Assembly (NCBI RefSeq): GCF_016920785.2
Contig: NW_024609835.1
Coordinates: forward strand, 21,915,108-21,979,107
Direction: 5' to 3'
Length of the DNA stretch: 64,000 bases
From: Ixodes scapularis
Taxonomy: Eukaryota > Arthropoda > Arachnida > Ixodida > Ixodidae
Both the position numbers and the translations under genes were made by a program. Below the pieces are notes generated by a model. The model saw only the letters and a program-made list of their open reading frames with translations, had not been told where the DNA came from and made no database searches. Below, one piece after another: positions 10,848 to 22,800 of the stretch; the first letter of the stretch is position 1; each line of letters begins with the position of its first letter.

Positions 10848-13800
10848 ATGCATGTAAATATGAACAAAAACGAATAATTAATCAATGAAAAAGTGGAGAA
10901 TAGTCGCGTGAAATATTTAATCGGTGCACTCTCTGGTATACAATCCCTCTAACCCCCCTAACACACAATAAACTGCCAATTCAGTACCCCTCAGAAATGA
11001 ATCAGGTTGTTTCTCTTTTCTCATATAAATTATCAGTGTCGCGAGTAACTTTTTTATATCAGAAAAGCCACTCTTTCTGTTATATGATACCTATCTTTTT
11101 TGTTTCCTAATAATGTTTTAGTACCCTCCGTACGTGATCATTTACGAAGACAATGGAATAAAGAAACTGCATGGAGTCATTGGATCGGCGTTCTCAAACC
11201 TCACAACATCGATGAATATCACGTAAGTTCTTTGATTTGTGCACCGTTTACGCGACTGTATGCATTTAGCTTCGGCTGACAGAGAGACTTCTGCTATGCA
11301 AATAGCCTTTGTTCTGGGCATTCCAGCCCAAAAATTTACAAACACATCCTGGAATCACTAAGAGCTATATTATGAGCATGCATCTCGAGTTTTCAGTTCT
11401 GAAGCTAGGAGCCTGTAATGACCTATGGTAGTTGTGTATCCCTAATATGCATAGCCACCAAAACAAGCATAACATGTACCCAATATTTACCCTATATTTT
11501 ACATAAGGACTTCATATTTATGATGAACTCGCTCACTGACATTTTATAAAATTACCAATAAATGCACATTAAGTTGTTTACCAAACAAGGAGCCATGTCA
11601 TAATGCGAGTTCACAGGCCAGTGCGGGAATGCCCCCCAACTTGGACTGCCTTGTAATACTACGATGATGAGGACTAATTCAGGAATGGCAGTAAGTATTT
11701 CGAATACGCGTATTTAAAATACCTCTTTTAAAGGGTTTCAATGTTTTGTATCTTGTATTTGCCTTTATATTACATAGCGTATTTTAAATTGTATTTGAAG
11801 ACTAAAAAAGAAGTATTTCATAGGAAATTGTTATTAAATACCATTTCAAATACAATCACCAACTGGAATTAAAGCAGATGTCGGCACGTTTACCCGGCCA
11901 AAGGCCGGCATCTTCTTAGCGACACCTGGTTTTCAGGTAAGTAAATTGCCAGCGCAGCACACTAGAAACGTGGGGTTTTAATTGCACGCATTCAGTAGTA
12001 TAATAACACAACTACACGCTAGTCTAAGGGTCAACCACATTAAAACTGCCAGATTTAATTCTTGGACCGAGGTCTTCAAAGTGCGCGACTCACCTGTTTT
12101 ACACTCCCCTTAATTTCTTTACTGCCAAGCACAAATGGGTGATCAATAGTCACGTGGTCCTCATCTCTTGCAAACAGATTCTTTTTTTGTACTTGAGTTT
12201 ATGATAAAAAAAGCATATTTTTCCGACCTTCAGAGACTTGTTCCTGCACAAGGATCATTCGACCTTCTCTCCTAATCAATGCCAAAATATATTGTCGTTA
12301 TATTTGCGATTTACATTTATACATTTTTTTTATCGTAGAATGCGGACTATATTTATTATTGTGGCATTGGACTCTTTTAAGGGGTTCGCATAAAGATCAA
12401 AGATAAGCTATGGGAAACAAATGTATCTACAAAAGTATTTTAAGGGGATTCAATGATTACTCTTGCATTTTTAATTTGTATTCAAATACTTTTTTATAAC
12501 AATTCCACTTGTAATAAATATATTTGTTCAAAAAAGCTTGTATTTATATTTGGACACATTGCAAGTATTTTGCCCGTCTCTAATCTGAATGAACCAGCGT
12601 GAGTTCACAGAGTAAGTGCCCCATAAATCCCATGAATAGAGAGAGTCCAATGTGGCGCCGAAGTGGGCCCCGATAGGTACCGTAAGGAGGGATCAAGTGG
12701 ACTGCCAGGGTAGCCCCGCGAGGATCCCATAAGGGAGTTTCCAACGGGCCATCTGGCTGCGCCCAATTTCGTCGCCTATGAAGTCAAGTTGCAAATCCCA
12801 TTGGAACGACCCTTTCATAAACAGCCCATGTGAGGCCTATAAGAGCCACCCTATCAGGGCCCACTTCAACCTGCTTAAAAACGTACGAGAATAACAAGTA
12901 TTTGCTCGAAGTAAGAACGCCGTTTCTTTTTGAAAGCTGTTCCGGTCCTAGTCACTTACATGGGAACACGTTTTCCGACTTCTTCAGGCACGAGGTTCTG
13001 TTTCCGACAGACAGTCAATATGGAGATATCGCCCCAGACGGATCCATACATGGGTCCCTCATGATGATCAACAAAGAAGTAGGTTGACAATCGTTACATT
13101 TCAAACACTTCTTCGATATTTGCCACGTAGAAATAAAAAAAAATATACAGATTTTTTTGTTGTTGTTTATCTTTCTTTTCCTCGCGATTGAAAAATAAAC
13201 GGGTTTAACGCTTTGAATGGTTCCAAAACACAACCGGACGGAAGGAAGATAAAACTAATACAAATTATGTAGCTTATCCCCAGAATCTCTGAACTTCTAT
13301 TGCTTGCCATTTATGACATGTGACGCTCCAATTGTATTCACTGACGAAATGAAAACGGTAGGGTGTCTCTTGAACGGCCGACCTCCAGCCCGCGCTTTAT
13401 GACTCCGCCGAGCTTTGACTGCACATGCGCTCTTGGTGCACGAGACGCTGAATCGTTGTCCAAGGTAGGAAGATCGCGCTGGTGAGGGAAATCGAAAGCT
13501 CCTCACTGTCGTTTTCATCTTCTCAAAGGCAATGGTCATACAAAATTTAAAGATGTAAAAAAAATGGTTAGGAAGCATGGTTTCAAGCGCAAAAAAAACA
13601 ACTGACACCAGGAAGAACACAGACACAGAAGCGCCTTACACCATGCTTCCTAACGTTCTCCAATTAGCCAAATATAAGGTCTACTACAGTAAAAAGAACT
13701 GTGTTTTTACTTCCTCGTCCTTTACATTGCCGTCTGCTTTCCTCCTCGTGCCCTTTTGCTGTTGCTGTTTTTTTTTTTTTTTTATTTCTGAGTTCTTTCG

Positions 13801-16800
13801 GAGACTTTGTACCCAAGCACATCATTTCGGAGCCGCCGTTTGGATATTCAGACTTTCTTAATATCTCAATGTCTTGATAACCACAGAGGCTCCAGAAAAG
13901 GCAGGCTCGTACCATTTGACTTGTTCGAACTGAAGTCATTTTGCAAGGTTGGATTTTTGGGACTAGACATTGGTACCGTGTCGTTATTCCTGCTTGGAGT
14001 TATTCGGTAATAATCTTCTCTTATTTTCACCTTGTGCCAGCAATTTGTTTGATCTAAATTAAGCAATGGTTATTTCAATCTCATAAATGCGAAAAAAATG
14101 TAACTAAGCAATTGGATTTTTTTTTTTTGCGTTGATTAATTATCTTATTATCCTGTCTCCCATTTTTCAGCTGGCGGATGTAGCAATTGGTCCCTTCAAC
14201 CTGGAATACATTCAGTGGAAGGTTTTTCCTACTGCCACCCAACTTACCTACGACAATTTCCAACTGATAAGTGGCATGAAGGACCCCTTTGTGTCCGACT
14301 CGGGTGCTTTTATTAACATATTTGACAAACAGGTGACTACACATCTATTTATTTGCATCTATACCTGCTCCGCCGTTAGTCAGGGAATACATAAGTGCAG
14401 ACGTAAAAAATACATGCGCAAAACAAGCAAAAGAAGATTGTTTACTTACTTTAGATCGTATTTCTTTAATATAGCCTAGAGACGAGCATCATCGACAAAA
14501 GTAATGACTTTTTTTAGTATATTTCAATCTCGGATATATGATTTTAAAAAAAAGCGAGGAGGAAAAAAAAGGTAGCTATGATAAAGATATGTTTCTATTT
14601 TGTTTTAAAATAACCCGACCTTGAAGACGTAAAATGTGGAGGCAGGATGCAAAAGGCCTCTTTCAACCTTAAGAACGTTCTACTTTGTTAAAATATATTT
14701 CAACCCAATATGTCCTTTATCTCAGTGCATCTTGTAGATGGGTGGCGGTCACGTATTACAAACCTTAGCGCTTGATTTCGAATTCGCTCAATCTTATAAC
14801 CCAAATAACAAAAGCATATGCTAAAATTACTCCAACGAATGAGAAACACGATGTTTGTTTTACACTGCGGGACGTATTTCTCAAATTTCTCCGTATAACA
14901 TGCATTTTACTGGCCTTGTCTACAGCGTTATCTACGTAACCGTTACATTTCAAAATGGATAGAAAAGCATTTGCGAGATACTAATACCCTTCTACACGTT
15001 CAAGTATACAATAATTTTGTTCACTCGTTTTTCCTCAGTTACATCATAAAAAATGTATATTTACACTTCTTTCTATTTAATGTAATTTTTGAATTAGCGC
15101 ACCATAAAGAATAGCGTTCAGAGTTCTCGATAAAATATGCTCATGCGAGCACTCTTGCCAGACGTGTCTGCAGATATACTTGTTCATGGTGAACTCTGAG
15201 CGCCATTCAGTTGATCTTTAGTCACCTAAACCAATAAGATGGGAGAACTGTATAATAGCCATATGGTCTACATGTCGAATAAGTTTAGAACCTGTACGAG
15301 ATATAGGCCTTTAAAAACATCAAATACGTGAAAACGATTTCGTGCGTGTAGATTAAACACCATTTAGCAGCCCAATCAAATTTCAAATGTAGTTTTTTTT
15401 TTTAGTAGGTTATTGGTTATGTGTTCGTTTTTATCGCCCATACCGCCTCACTGAAGGTTACTTAAATAAAAAAAAATGTGTCGTGGTTTTTTAGTGGCAC
15501 TAAACAAGCAACATCATTCTCCCCAATTGAGCGCACCGAACTTGAGCAAGCGCAGTTTCAGATGGTATTTATTAAGAACAAGAATGGTCGGCAGAAACCT
15601 TGTAGTACACGTTTCGTTTTTAGGTGACTTAAATACGCCTGTTTTAAGAACAGTTAGAGGGTCTTCGGAACGAACTTCTTTAAAGTACCGTCTAAGCAGA
15701 GCACGCCGATGGGCACGCGCACAGTTCAGATCGCGAACGGATTCGCCAATTCTTTAAACTAGTTCGTTCACGAGGTATTTCAAGTGCCCATAGTATAAGT
15801 CAACTACGTGTACGGCCAAAACCGTTTCTTGCTGAATAGTAGGTTTACAAAAATGTGTATGATGTTTAGAATGCCTCTGCTGTTCAGAGTCAATTGTTGT
15901 CAATTCAGTAATCACATTTAACGAAGTCGTCATTCGTAAACCATGTATTAAAAAACGTTTTCACGAACTTTTAAAAATATGTCAGTGTATACTGCCCCAT
16001 GATGCACTGGAATCATTTGTCATTCTTAATAAGTGGAAAAAAAAAAGAGGAGCCGGTTTCATTCCGGTGTGGTAATTGGCGCAAAGAGAGGTGAACGCAC
16101 CATTGCCTTCGAAGCTAAATTACCATCGGAACCAAATACCGATCCCTTATTTTATGGGTTGAACGGATTAGAGGAACGCCAGTAGTTAGTACCCTGAGAG
16201 CATCGAAAAGCCACATACCTGCACGAACATCTGAAGGCTTCTCCACGCTTTTGCGTTGGACCACGACCTTGAGCCTTGCAACCACATGTCACAATTTCTG
16301 ACGAAAGGACACGCATTGGACGCGCCATCTATTGGGTATCCTAGGAAAGCGTTTAGTCTGCGTATATTTCCTAATGGTTTATGAGTAATTATTTTTTATG
16401 TTCGCTCGAAATAATTCTGACAACGTTATAAAGGAGCATTCCTCGTAGATAGTGCCTAGAACTGACCTCACTAAAGCTGCAAAACCTTCAGTATAAGGCT
16501 ATAAGCCATGCGGAGATCGGAATCGTTCAAGGGTTACCTGACAGATGGCGCCTGTGTGCCGGCTTTTTTTCTTCTGGCAAGAAAGTTAAGCCAAAGATCT
16601 TGTCTAAATAGGCATTAAAGGGATAATAAAGTGCAGCGTGAAATCGTTATCATATGACCCTAGCCCAACCTATGTGCCCTGAGCGTCTGAAAAAAAAGAG
16701 AAACGACATTACAATCTAATGTCCCTTTTTTCCTACTAAAAAAACACAACCAGGCATCCCGACACACCCCTTTTTATAGATGCATCCTATATCTCATAAA

Positions 16801-19800
16801 AGGGGCGTTCCACGGTGTTTGGTCATGTTTTTAATAGAAAAAGAAAAGTTACACATGATTCTAGTTTAGTGCTTTTTTATATGCTTAGGGCACATTGATT
16901 GAGTTTGCCCGTAAAAAGACATGTTTAAAATTCAGTTTAATGTCCTTTTAAGAGTGCGGAACTTCTTCTGGTGTTACTCATTGCCTCTCGCGCTTCTCGG
17001 AATGCCGCGTCCGAATGGCGACCACGGGGACGACAGTCCTGGATCCTGTTCCTGATCTCCCTGACGAGTCTCATCGTGCTCTCTACGGCCTTTTACCGGA
17101 TTGCTGGGAGGCAGAGGAAGACGAGTCTTTTCTACGACACGTCTAAGTACTTTTACGCATACATCGAAGTACTTTTTTTCGAAGGTAAGCCATTTGCAAG
17201 CGATATACGCTCATATGTCAACATCTATAATTGTTTTTGAGTTGGGAGACTCTTGTAGATGAAATAGGAGTGTGGTAACTGACCAGGAAGTAAAAGTTTG
17301 ACAAATAGGTGTGCGCGCTTTGTTACGAGGCATGTGCACGGAATACGGGCCCACAATACCACTCATCACTTGCTTTGGCTAAACTCACTAAATAAAAAAA
17401 AAATATAGCGGTGTTCCGAGCGCTTCGGGTGGCAGTCTGCCTCTACGAGCTTCGTACAACGTAGAAATGACTTAAAGAAAAAAAAAAAAAACTCCGAGAA
17501 ATCTTTTAGTCATCAAATCAAATCAAATCAAATCAAATCATGTTTTATTTGTTGTCACATCTCGTTACATGAAAACAGGGGACTTGGGACAAAAAGCTGC
17601 TGAGTAGCAGCTTGACGAAGGTCCCAGCCCCCGTGCAGTTCGCAACAGCAAAAAGGTAAATAAAAACAAAACACACACACACAAAAAACAACTAAATATT
17701 ACATAAATGTAGACACATCTTATAAAAATGTTTTGTGTAGTAAGCACTTTAGTCAAAAACAACAAAGAAAAAAACACAATACCCGGCAATAAACCACAAG
17801 AGCGGTCAGCAAATACACAAAGAAAGCAAACAGGAAAAAAAACAACGCCAGTATTCAAAACGTCATACAGAAAAAAAAAAATTTACTAACCCTTTATGTG
17901 AAAGTGCCTCTAAATTTATACTCTTTTTGTACAGAGTGTTTAGTATGGTGGACACATTACAATGAAGCGTCTGATCAAGGTGATTTGTGCGGGATGGACG
18001 GATTACCCAGGGCTGACTCGACGTCCCCGCGAAAAAACGGCAGCTATAGTTTTAGGCTTCCTGAAAGTTCCATTTCAGATACGTTTTTATATTTTGCTTC
18101 CAAAACGTTCAAATTATTCCTAACCGCCACAACAGCAGCAAAAAAAAAAAAAAAAGGTATCGTGTTTATCAGTTAATGCCACCGACCCTATAGAACTTTG
18201 CCTAACATGTCACCCCGGTGGAAAAATGTCGAGTCACTGAGCTGTGGGCGCATGTGCAGGGTCTGATATACCGCACAGCAGAGCAAAGGCGCATGCTCAG
18301 AAGGCGCTCCACAGCTCAGCAGACAAAAATGGCAGCGCGCAGAAGTCGATTTTTGCAAAGGTCTATAGCGCGACAGTATTTCGGTCCCCTGTAGATTTCG
18401 GGTACTACGCTCATTTCTTCCTCGGCGAAACACAACAACCGGGCCAGATTCTTTTTTTTCTTTCCGGAAACCGATAATTGTAATAGGTTTATGAGGGCAG
18501 AAAACGAATGTTTGCCGAACAAAAATAAACAAAAAGAATACCTGAAGTGCGCAAGGGTCCGTTTCGAATGGGCGGTAGTGAGGTTGTTGGCAAAAATACG
18601 CTCCAGTGAATGACGAGTCAGCGTTCGGCGAAGGTACGGATCCCATCACAACTTCAGTGCCCAAGAAATGTCGACCTCCAATATTGTAGGACGTCCCTTT
18701 AAAAAAGGTATTTTGCCTCACTCAATCGCAGCCACGAAGGTGAAGTTCGTGCCGCAGGCCAATCGCATCCTGCTGGCCGTGTGGCTGATCGCCTGCCTCA
18801 TCCTGATTAACCTGTTCAACGGAGAGGTGAAGGCCAACCTCCTGGTCAAGTCGGACACGGAGCGCATCAACACGGCCGAGGACGTCCTGCGCCACCCCAA
18901 GCTACTGCCTCTCACCATGAAGAACTCGCCGCTCACAACGGCGCTTCAGGTCAGGTATCGCTAAACATGGCGGGCCTAAGTACAGAGCGCGCGAGGACTT
19001 CAGGGCACCGAACTCTGGTTGGAATGATTATTGAGCAGACCGAAAGCCCAACAAGCCTTTCTCTCTACTTACTGTTAGAAAGCCGAACGCCGGCAGCCTA
19101 TGTTCCGCGTTCGGTTTTGAAAAGTGGGTAGAGAGAAAGGTAGGTTGCTTTCATCTCCTCCTCTTCCTCAGTCTCTGCCCGTATAGCCAAACTTCATAAG
19201 ATATACTCAGTTAATCTCTTAATAGGCCCCAAGTTCGCAAAATCAGAGAAACGCAATTGAAATCTAAATGATGCCGCTCTTTTCGAGGCGTAAAAAAGTG
19301 TTGTGTACTTACTTTACGTGAAAAAAATGTGGATACTGAAAACCGAAACAAGTAGAAGATGGTTTAGACAACTTAAAATAAATTCCCCCCCCCCCCCCCC
19401 CCCTGTCCAGCAACGCCACAACTTGAAGGACTGCGCAGAGGATAATGGCTCAAGTACACGGCTTTCTGGATCGCAGAGAGTACTACAAATATGCATTTAA
19501 GTCATTTTCCGACTATATTGGGGCCATAAAACACCATAAAACCCAAAATCACATATGAAATAAATTTGACATTGTTTGACCTGCATTAGAACTTTGTATC
19601 GCAGTCTCACCGCAAAACGCAGAAAACCTTTTCAGTTCTGCCTCAGGTGATAGTTGCTACCGTAGAATTACAGCCGGTTTTGACTACCCTCCGTTTCGCT
19701 TTTATTTACACTGACAGTTGTGACGTGGTGTTCTCCAAGACCAAAGCGGAGATAGCCTTTCGCACCCCTCAACTGCCCGACTCGCTTTTCGATGGCGCCA

Positions 19801-22800
19801 GATCTCGAGCATGGAGTCCGTGCGGAGGTTGTGGGACCGTATGGCTGCAATGGGCGGCGCCATTCCGGTTCCGGAGGTCTTCACCGCCAAGTCGCTGCAG
19901 ATGGTGCAGCAGCGCAAGGCCGTCATAGCCACGGACATGATGACCGGGCGCGTCCAGTCGTCGCTCTTCTGCCCCGTATTGGACGGCTTCTTCTACGTGG
20001 GCACACAGTCCATCACCAACCTGCGTTCCGTCTGGTACTACCGGAAGCGGATAGACCCCGACCTCGTGAAGGCAATAAACAAAAGGTTGGAATTAGACAA
20101 TCTTTGAATCAATGCGTGATAGGTGTTTGCTGCAGCCCGTGTTTTGCAATGGAGAGTAACAAATAATTTATTTCGAATACCGCCAACCTTAAAGGGCAAC
20201 TCGGCCAAAACTCAAAATGAAATAAATTACTGATATCGATGTAGTGACACAAAATACGACCCCAGCCAAAATATCACGTCCGTCGGACGCCGCATTCTCA
20301 GCTAACGCCGCGAGCCGCTACTCCTTAGTGGGCGACCAGCGGGTTGCCGATCGCTAAAGCAACATTGGACAGTGACGTCCGTATCGTTCTCTTTTTTTCC
20401 TCCGGTCCGGGCGTCGCGCGGAGTGCGCTTCTTTGAGCCGCTACCACCGCTAGTTCGGCTCGTGGATGGCGTGTTTAGTCGTTGCTTTTATCTATAGCCC
20501 GTGTAGCTTCGGTATAGTCTTTTGTTTATTTGCCTTGTGAATACCCCAAGACTTGTTTTAGCAAGCAACTCGGTGCGCCCAAGACTGCCCAGCTGTTCCT
20601 CGAAAGAAGCCGAGTGCAACTTGTAGCGCTGTGGGCTGCTCAAACAACCCGCTGCGCAACACGGAGGTGCTTTTTCACAAGTTTCCAACGGACCGGAAAT
20701 TGGAGAAGGTTGGAGTAATGTTTCTTGCCTATCGTGGTGTGCTGCGCTGGCTGGAGGGTGGCTTCTTTCCGGTGGCTCCAGTGACGCTCACGACTCGTTG
20801 ATTGAGTAAATAAATATATATTTACAAATGACGAACAACTCTTTACAAAACAAAACAGGAACGCGTCGCGCTGCTGATGCCGCTCGCGGCAACCCAACGC
20901 CAACAATGGCGCCTCGGCGCCAAGTTCCTTGCCGCGCACGGCAAGGCCTCTGTCTCGCGAGACAGAATACGCGGAGCCCTCGGGACCGCGGGAAAATAAC
21001 GTCTTGCTCCGCGCACGGGCTCGTTCAGACTCAACTTCTCCAAAAAGGCGCGCCGACATCCCGAATGGAAGCCGGACATCCCTCTCTCCCCGGAGTCGCC
21101 GACATGCCCTGACAAAGTCGCTTCCACAATTACCTCGGCAACAAGGGCGACCACGAGCGAACAGAGGTTTGTTTACTTCCCACGCGGGGAAATCTGCTTC
21201 CACTTTCGGGAGGGAGCTGGCCTCCGCTTGCCGCCAAAGGGAAAGACAAGACATCGGGCGCCTCCGAAGGACGCTTCGGGTGACCGCGCCGCCAATTCCC
21301 CGAGCTCTTTCGGCTAAGCCCTTTCGGCCATCCCTACACGTCCCCCCGAAAACTGCGCTAGGACTTCTGGACTAGCCAGCAGTTACAAAAACAGGATGGC
21401 CGAAAACCCAACAAGAACACAAAAACAACCAGCTTAAACTGAAGCGAAAAATAAGAACAACAAAACACATGGCTGGAAATAACCAAGCCAGGCACCTCTA
21501 GCACCAATTGCTATATAAAACTGAGGGAAAAAAAAAAAGGACAACACTTCTACTACACTCCGTTTCTCAGCCGGCCTCTGAGGACATGGATCCCTCGCAA
21601 CAACGACACCTCTGGTGCCGCAAGAGCTTCCGCAACCAAAAGACAAAAACATCAATAAATCACGGAAAACCAACAATCAAAGGAAAACTGAAAACGCTTG
21701 GTGAACACTGAACAACGCTGAATCGTTCGATTACACAAAATAAAACACAGCCACGCTCCTCTAGCACGACTTGCTAAATAAAGATTAAAACAGGGAGAAC
21801 ACTTATTTCTGCTTGTGGAGACAAAACCTTGATCACCCACTCCGCTAGACTTTGCGGACCTGTCTTGCTCGCACCAGCGACACCAAGAACGCTGCAAGCG
21901 TTGCCGTAAACAAAAAGACAACAAAACTCGAAAAGCTCGGCAAACGCTACACAGTAAGTGTGAGTTCAATGGCACCTCGCAAGGGCCACGGCAGTGATCG
22001 CTTCCCCACATGCACGCCCGCAGACACCACGTGTATGAGCGCGACAAAGCGCTCTCTTTCCGCCATACAATCACCCCTTACACGGGCACCTGTGTCGAGT
22101 GTCGTGAGGACAGAGTCGCTCGCCAGAGCTTCATTAGGCCCCCGAAGGCGCGCTCGGCTCGGTCTCCTCCGGGAACCGTGTTCGGTACTCGCTTCGCAGT
22201 CGGTTCGGTCAGAGGAAGGACCAACACTGCGCCCATGGCGCGCCATCGCCGTCCCCGCTCCAACAATGTCGCCCCACGGCGATTCGTGCTCCTGCACGTG
22301 TACCGCCCCGCGCCGCCCACTTGGTGGCACCCACGGTGTCACACCCTCACCGCAACGCCCGTCGTGGGGACATCGAAGTCCAATCTGAACGACTGCAGTA
22401 GCCTCCCTCGCGACATCAGCATCCACCAGCCTCCACAGTGCCGGGACCGACCCCTGACTCTCCGGGAGCTCCTCCCCTCCAGCTGCCCGGACGCAGGAAG
22501 ACCCTCGTTCGCAAGCGGCCCGATCGGCCTCCGACCCCACGGCAGTCTCCAGACCCTGTATGGCACGATCGGCCTCGGAACCCACGGCAGTGTCCGGTTC
22601 CTGGACAGCGCGATTGGCCTCGGAACCCACGGCGGCCCCCGGTTTCTGTATGGCGCGATCGGCCTCAGACCACACAGCAGTGTCCGGTTCCTGGACAGCG
22701 CAATTGGCCTCGGACCCCACGGCGGCCCCCGGTTTCTGTATGGCGCGATCGGCCTCGAACCCGAGAGTGTTCGCTTCCTGGAGAGCGCGATCTGCGTCAG

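Noticed and set aside
10528..10885. ORFs crossing poly-A and (TA)n/(GA)n tracts
   Set aside because: Translation products are only Lys, Tyr/Ile or Leu/Ser runs from microsatellites.
18188..18721. Minus-strand ORF of 177 codons
   Set aside because: It overlaps the acceptor and start of receptor exon 6 on the other strand, includes homopolymer-encoded runs and shows no domain.
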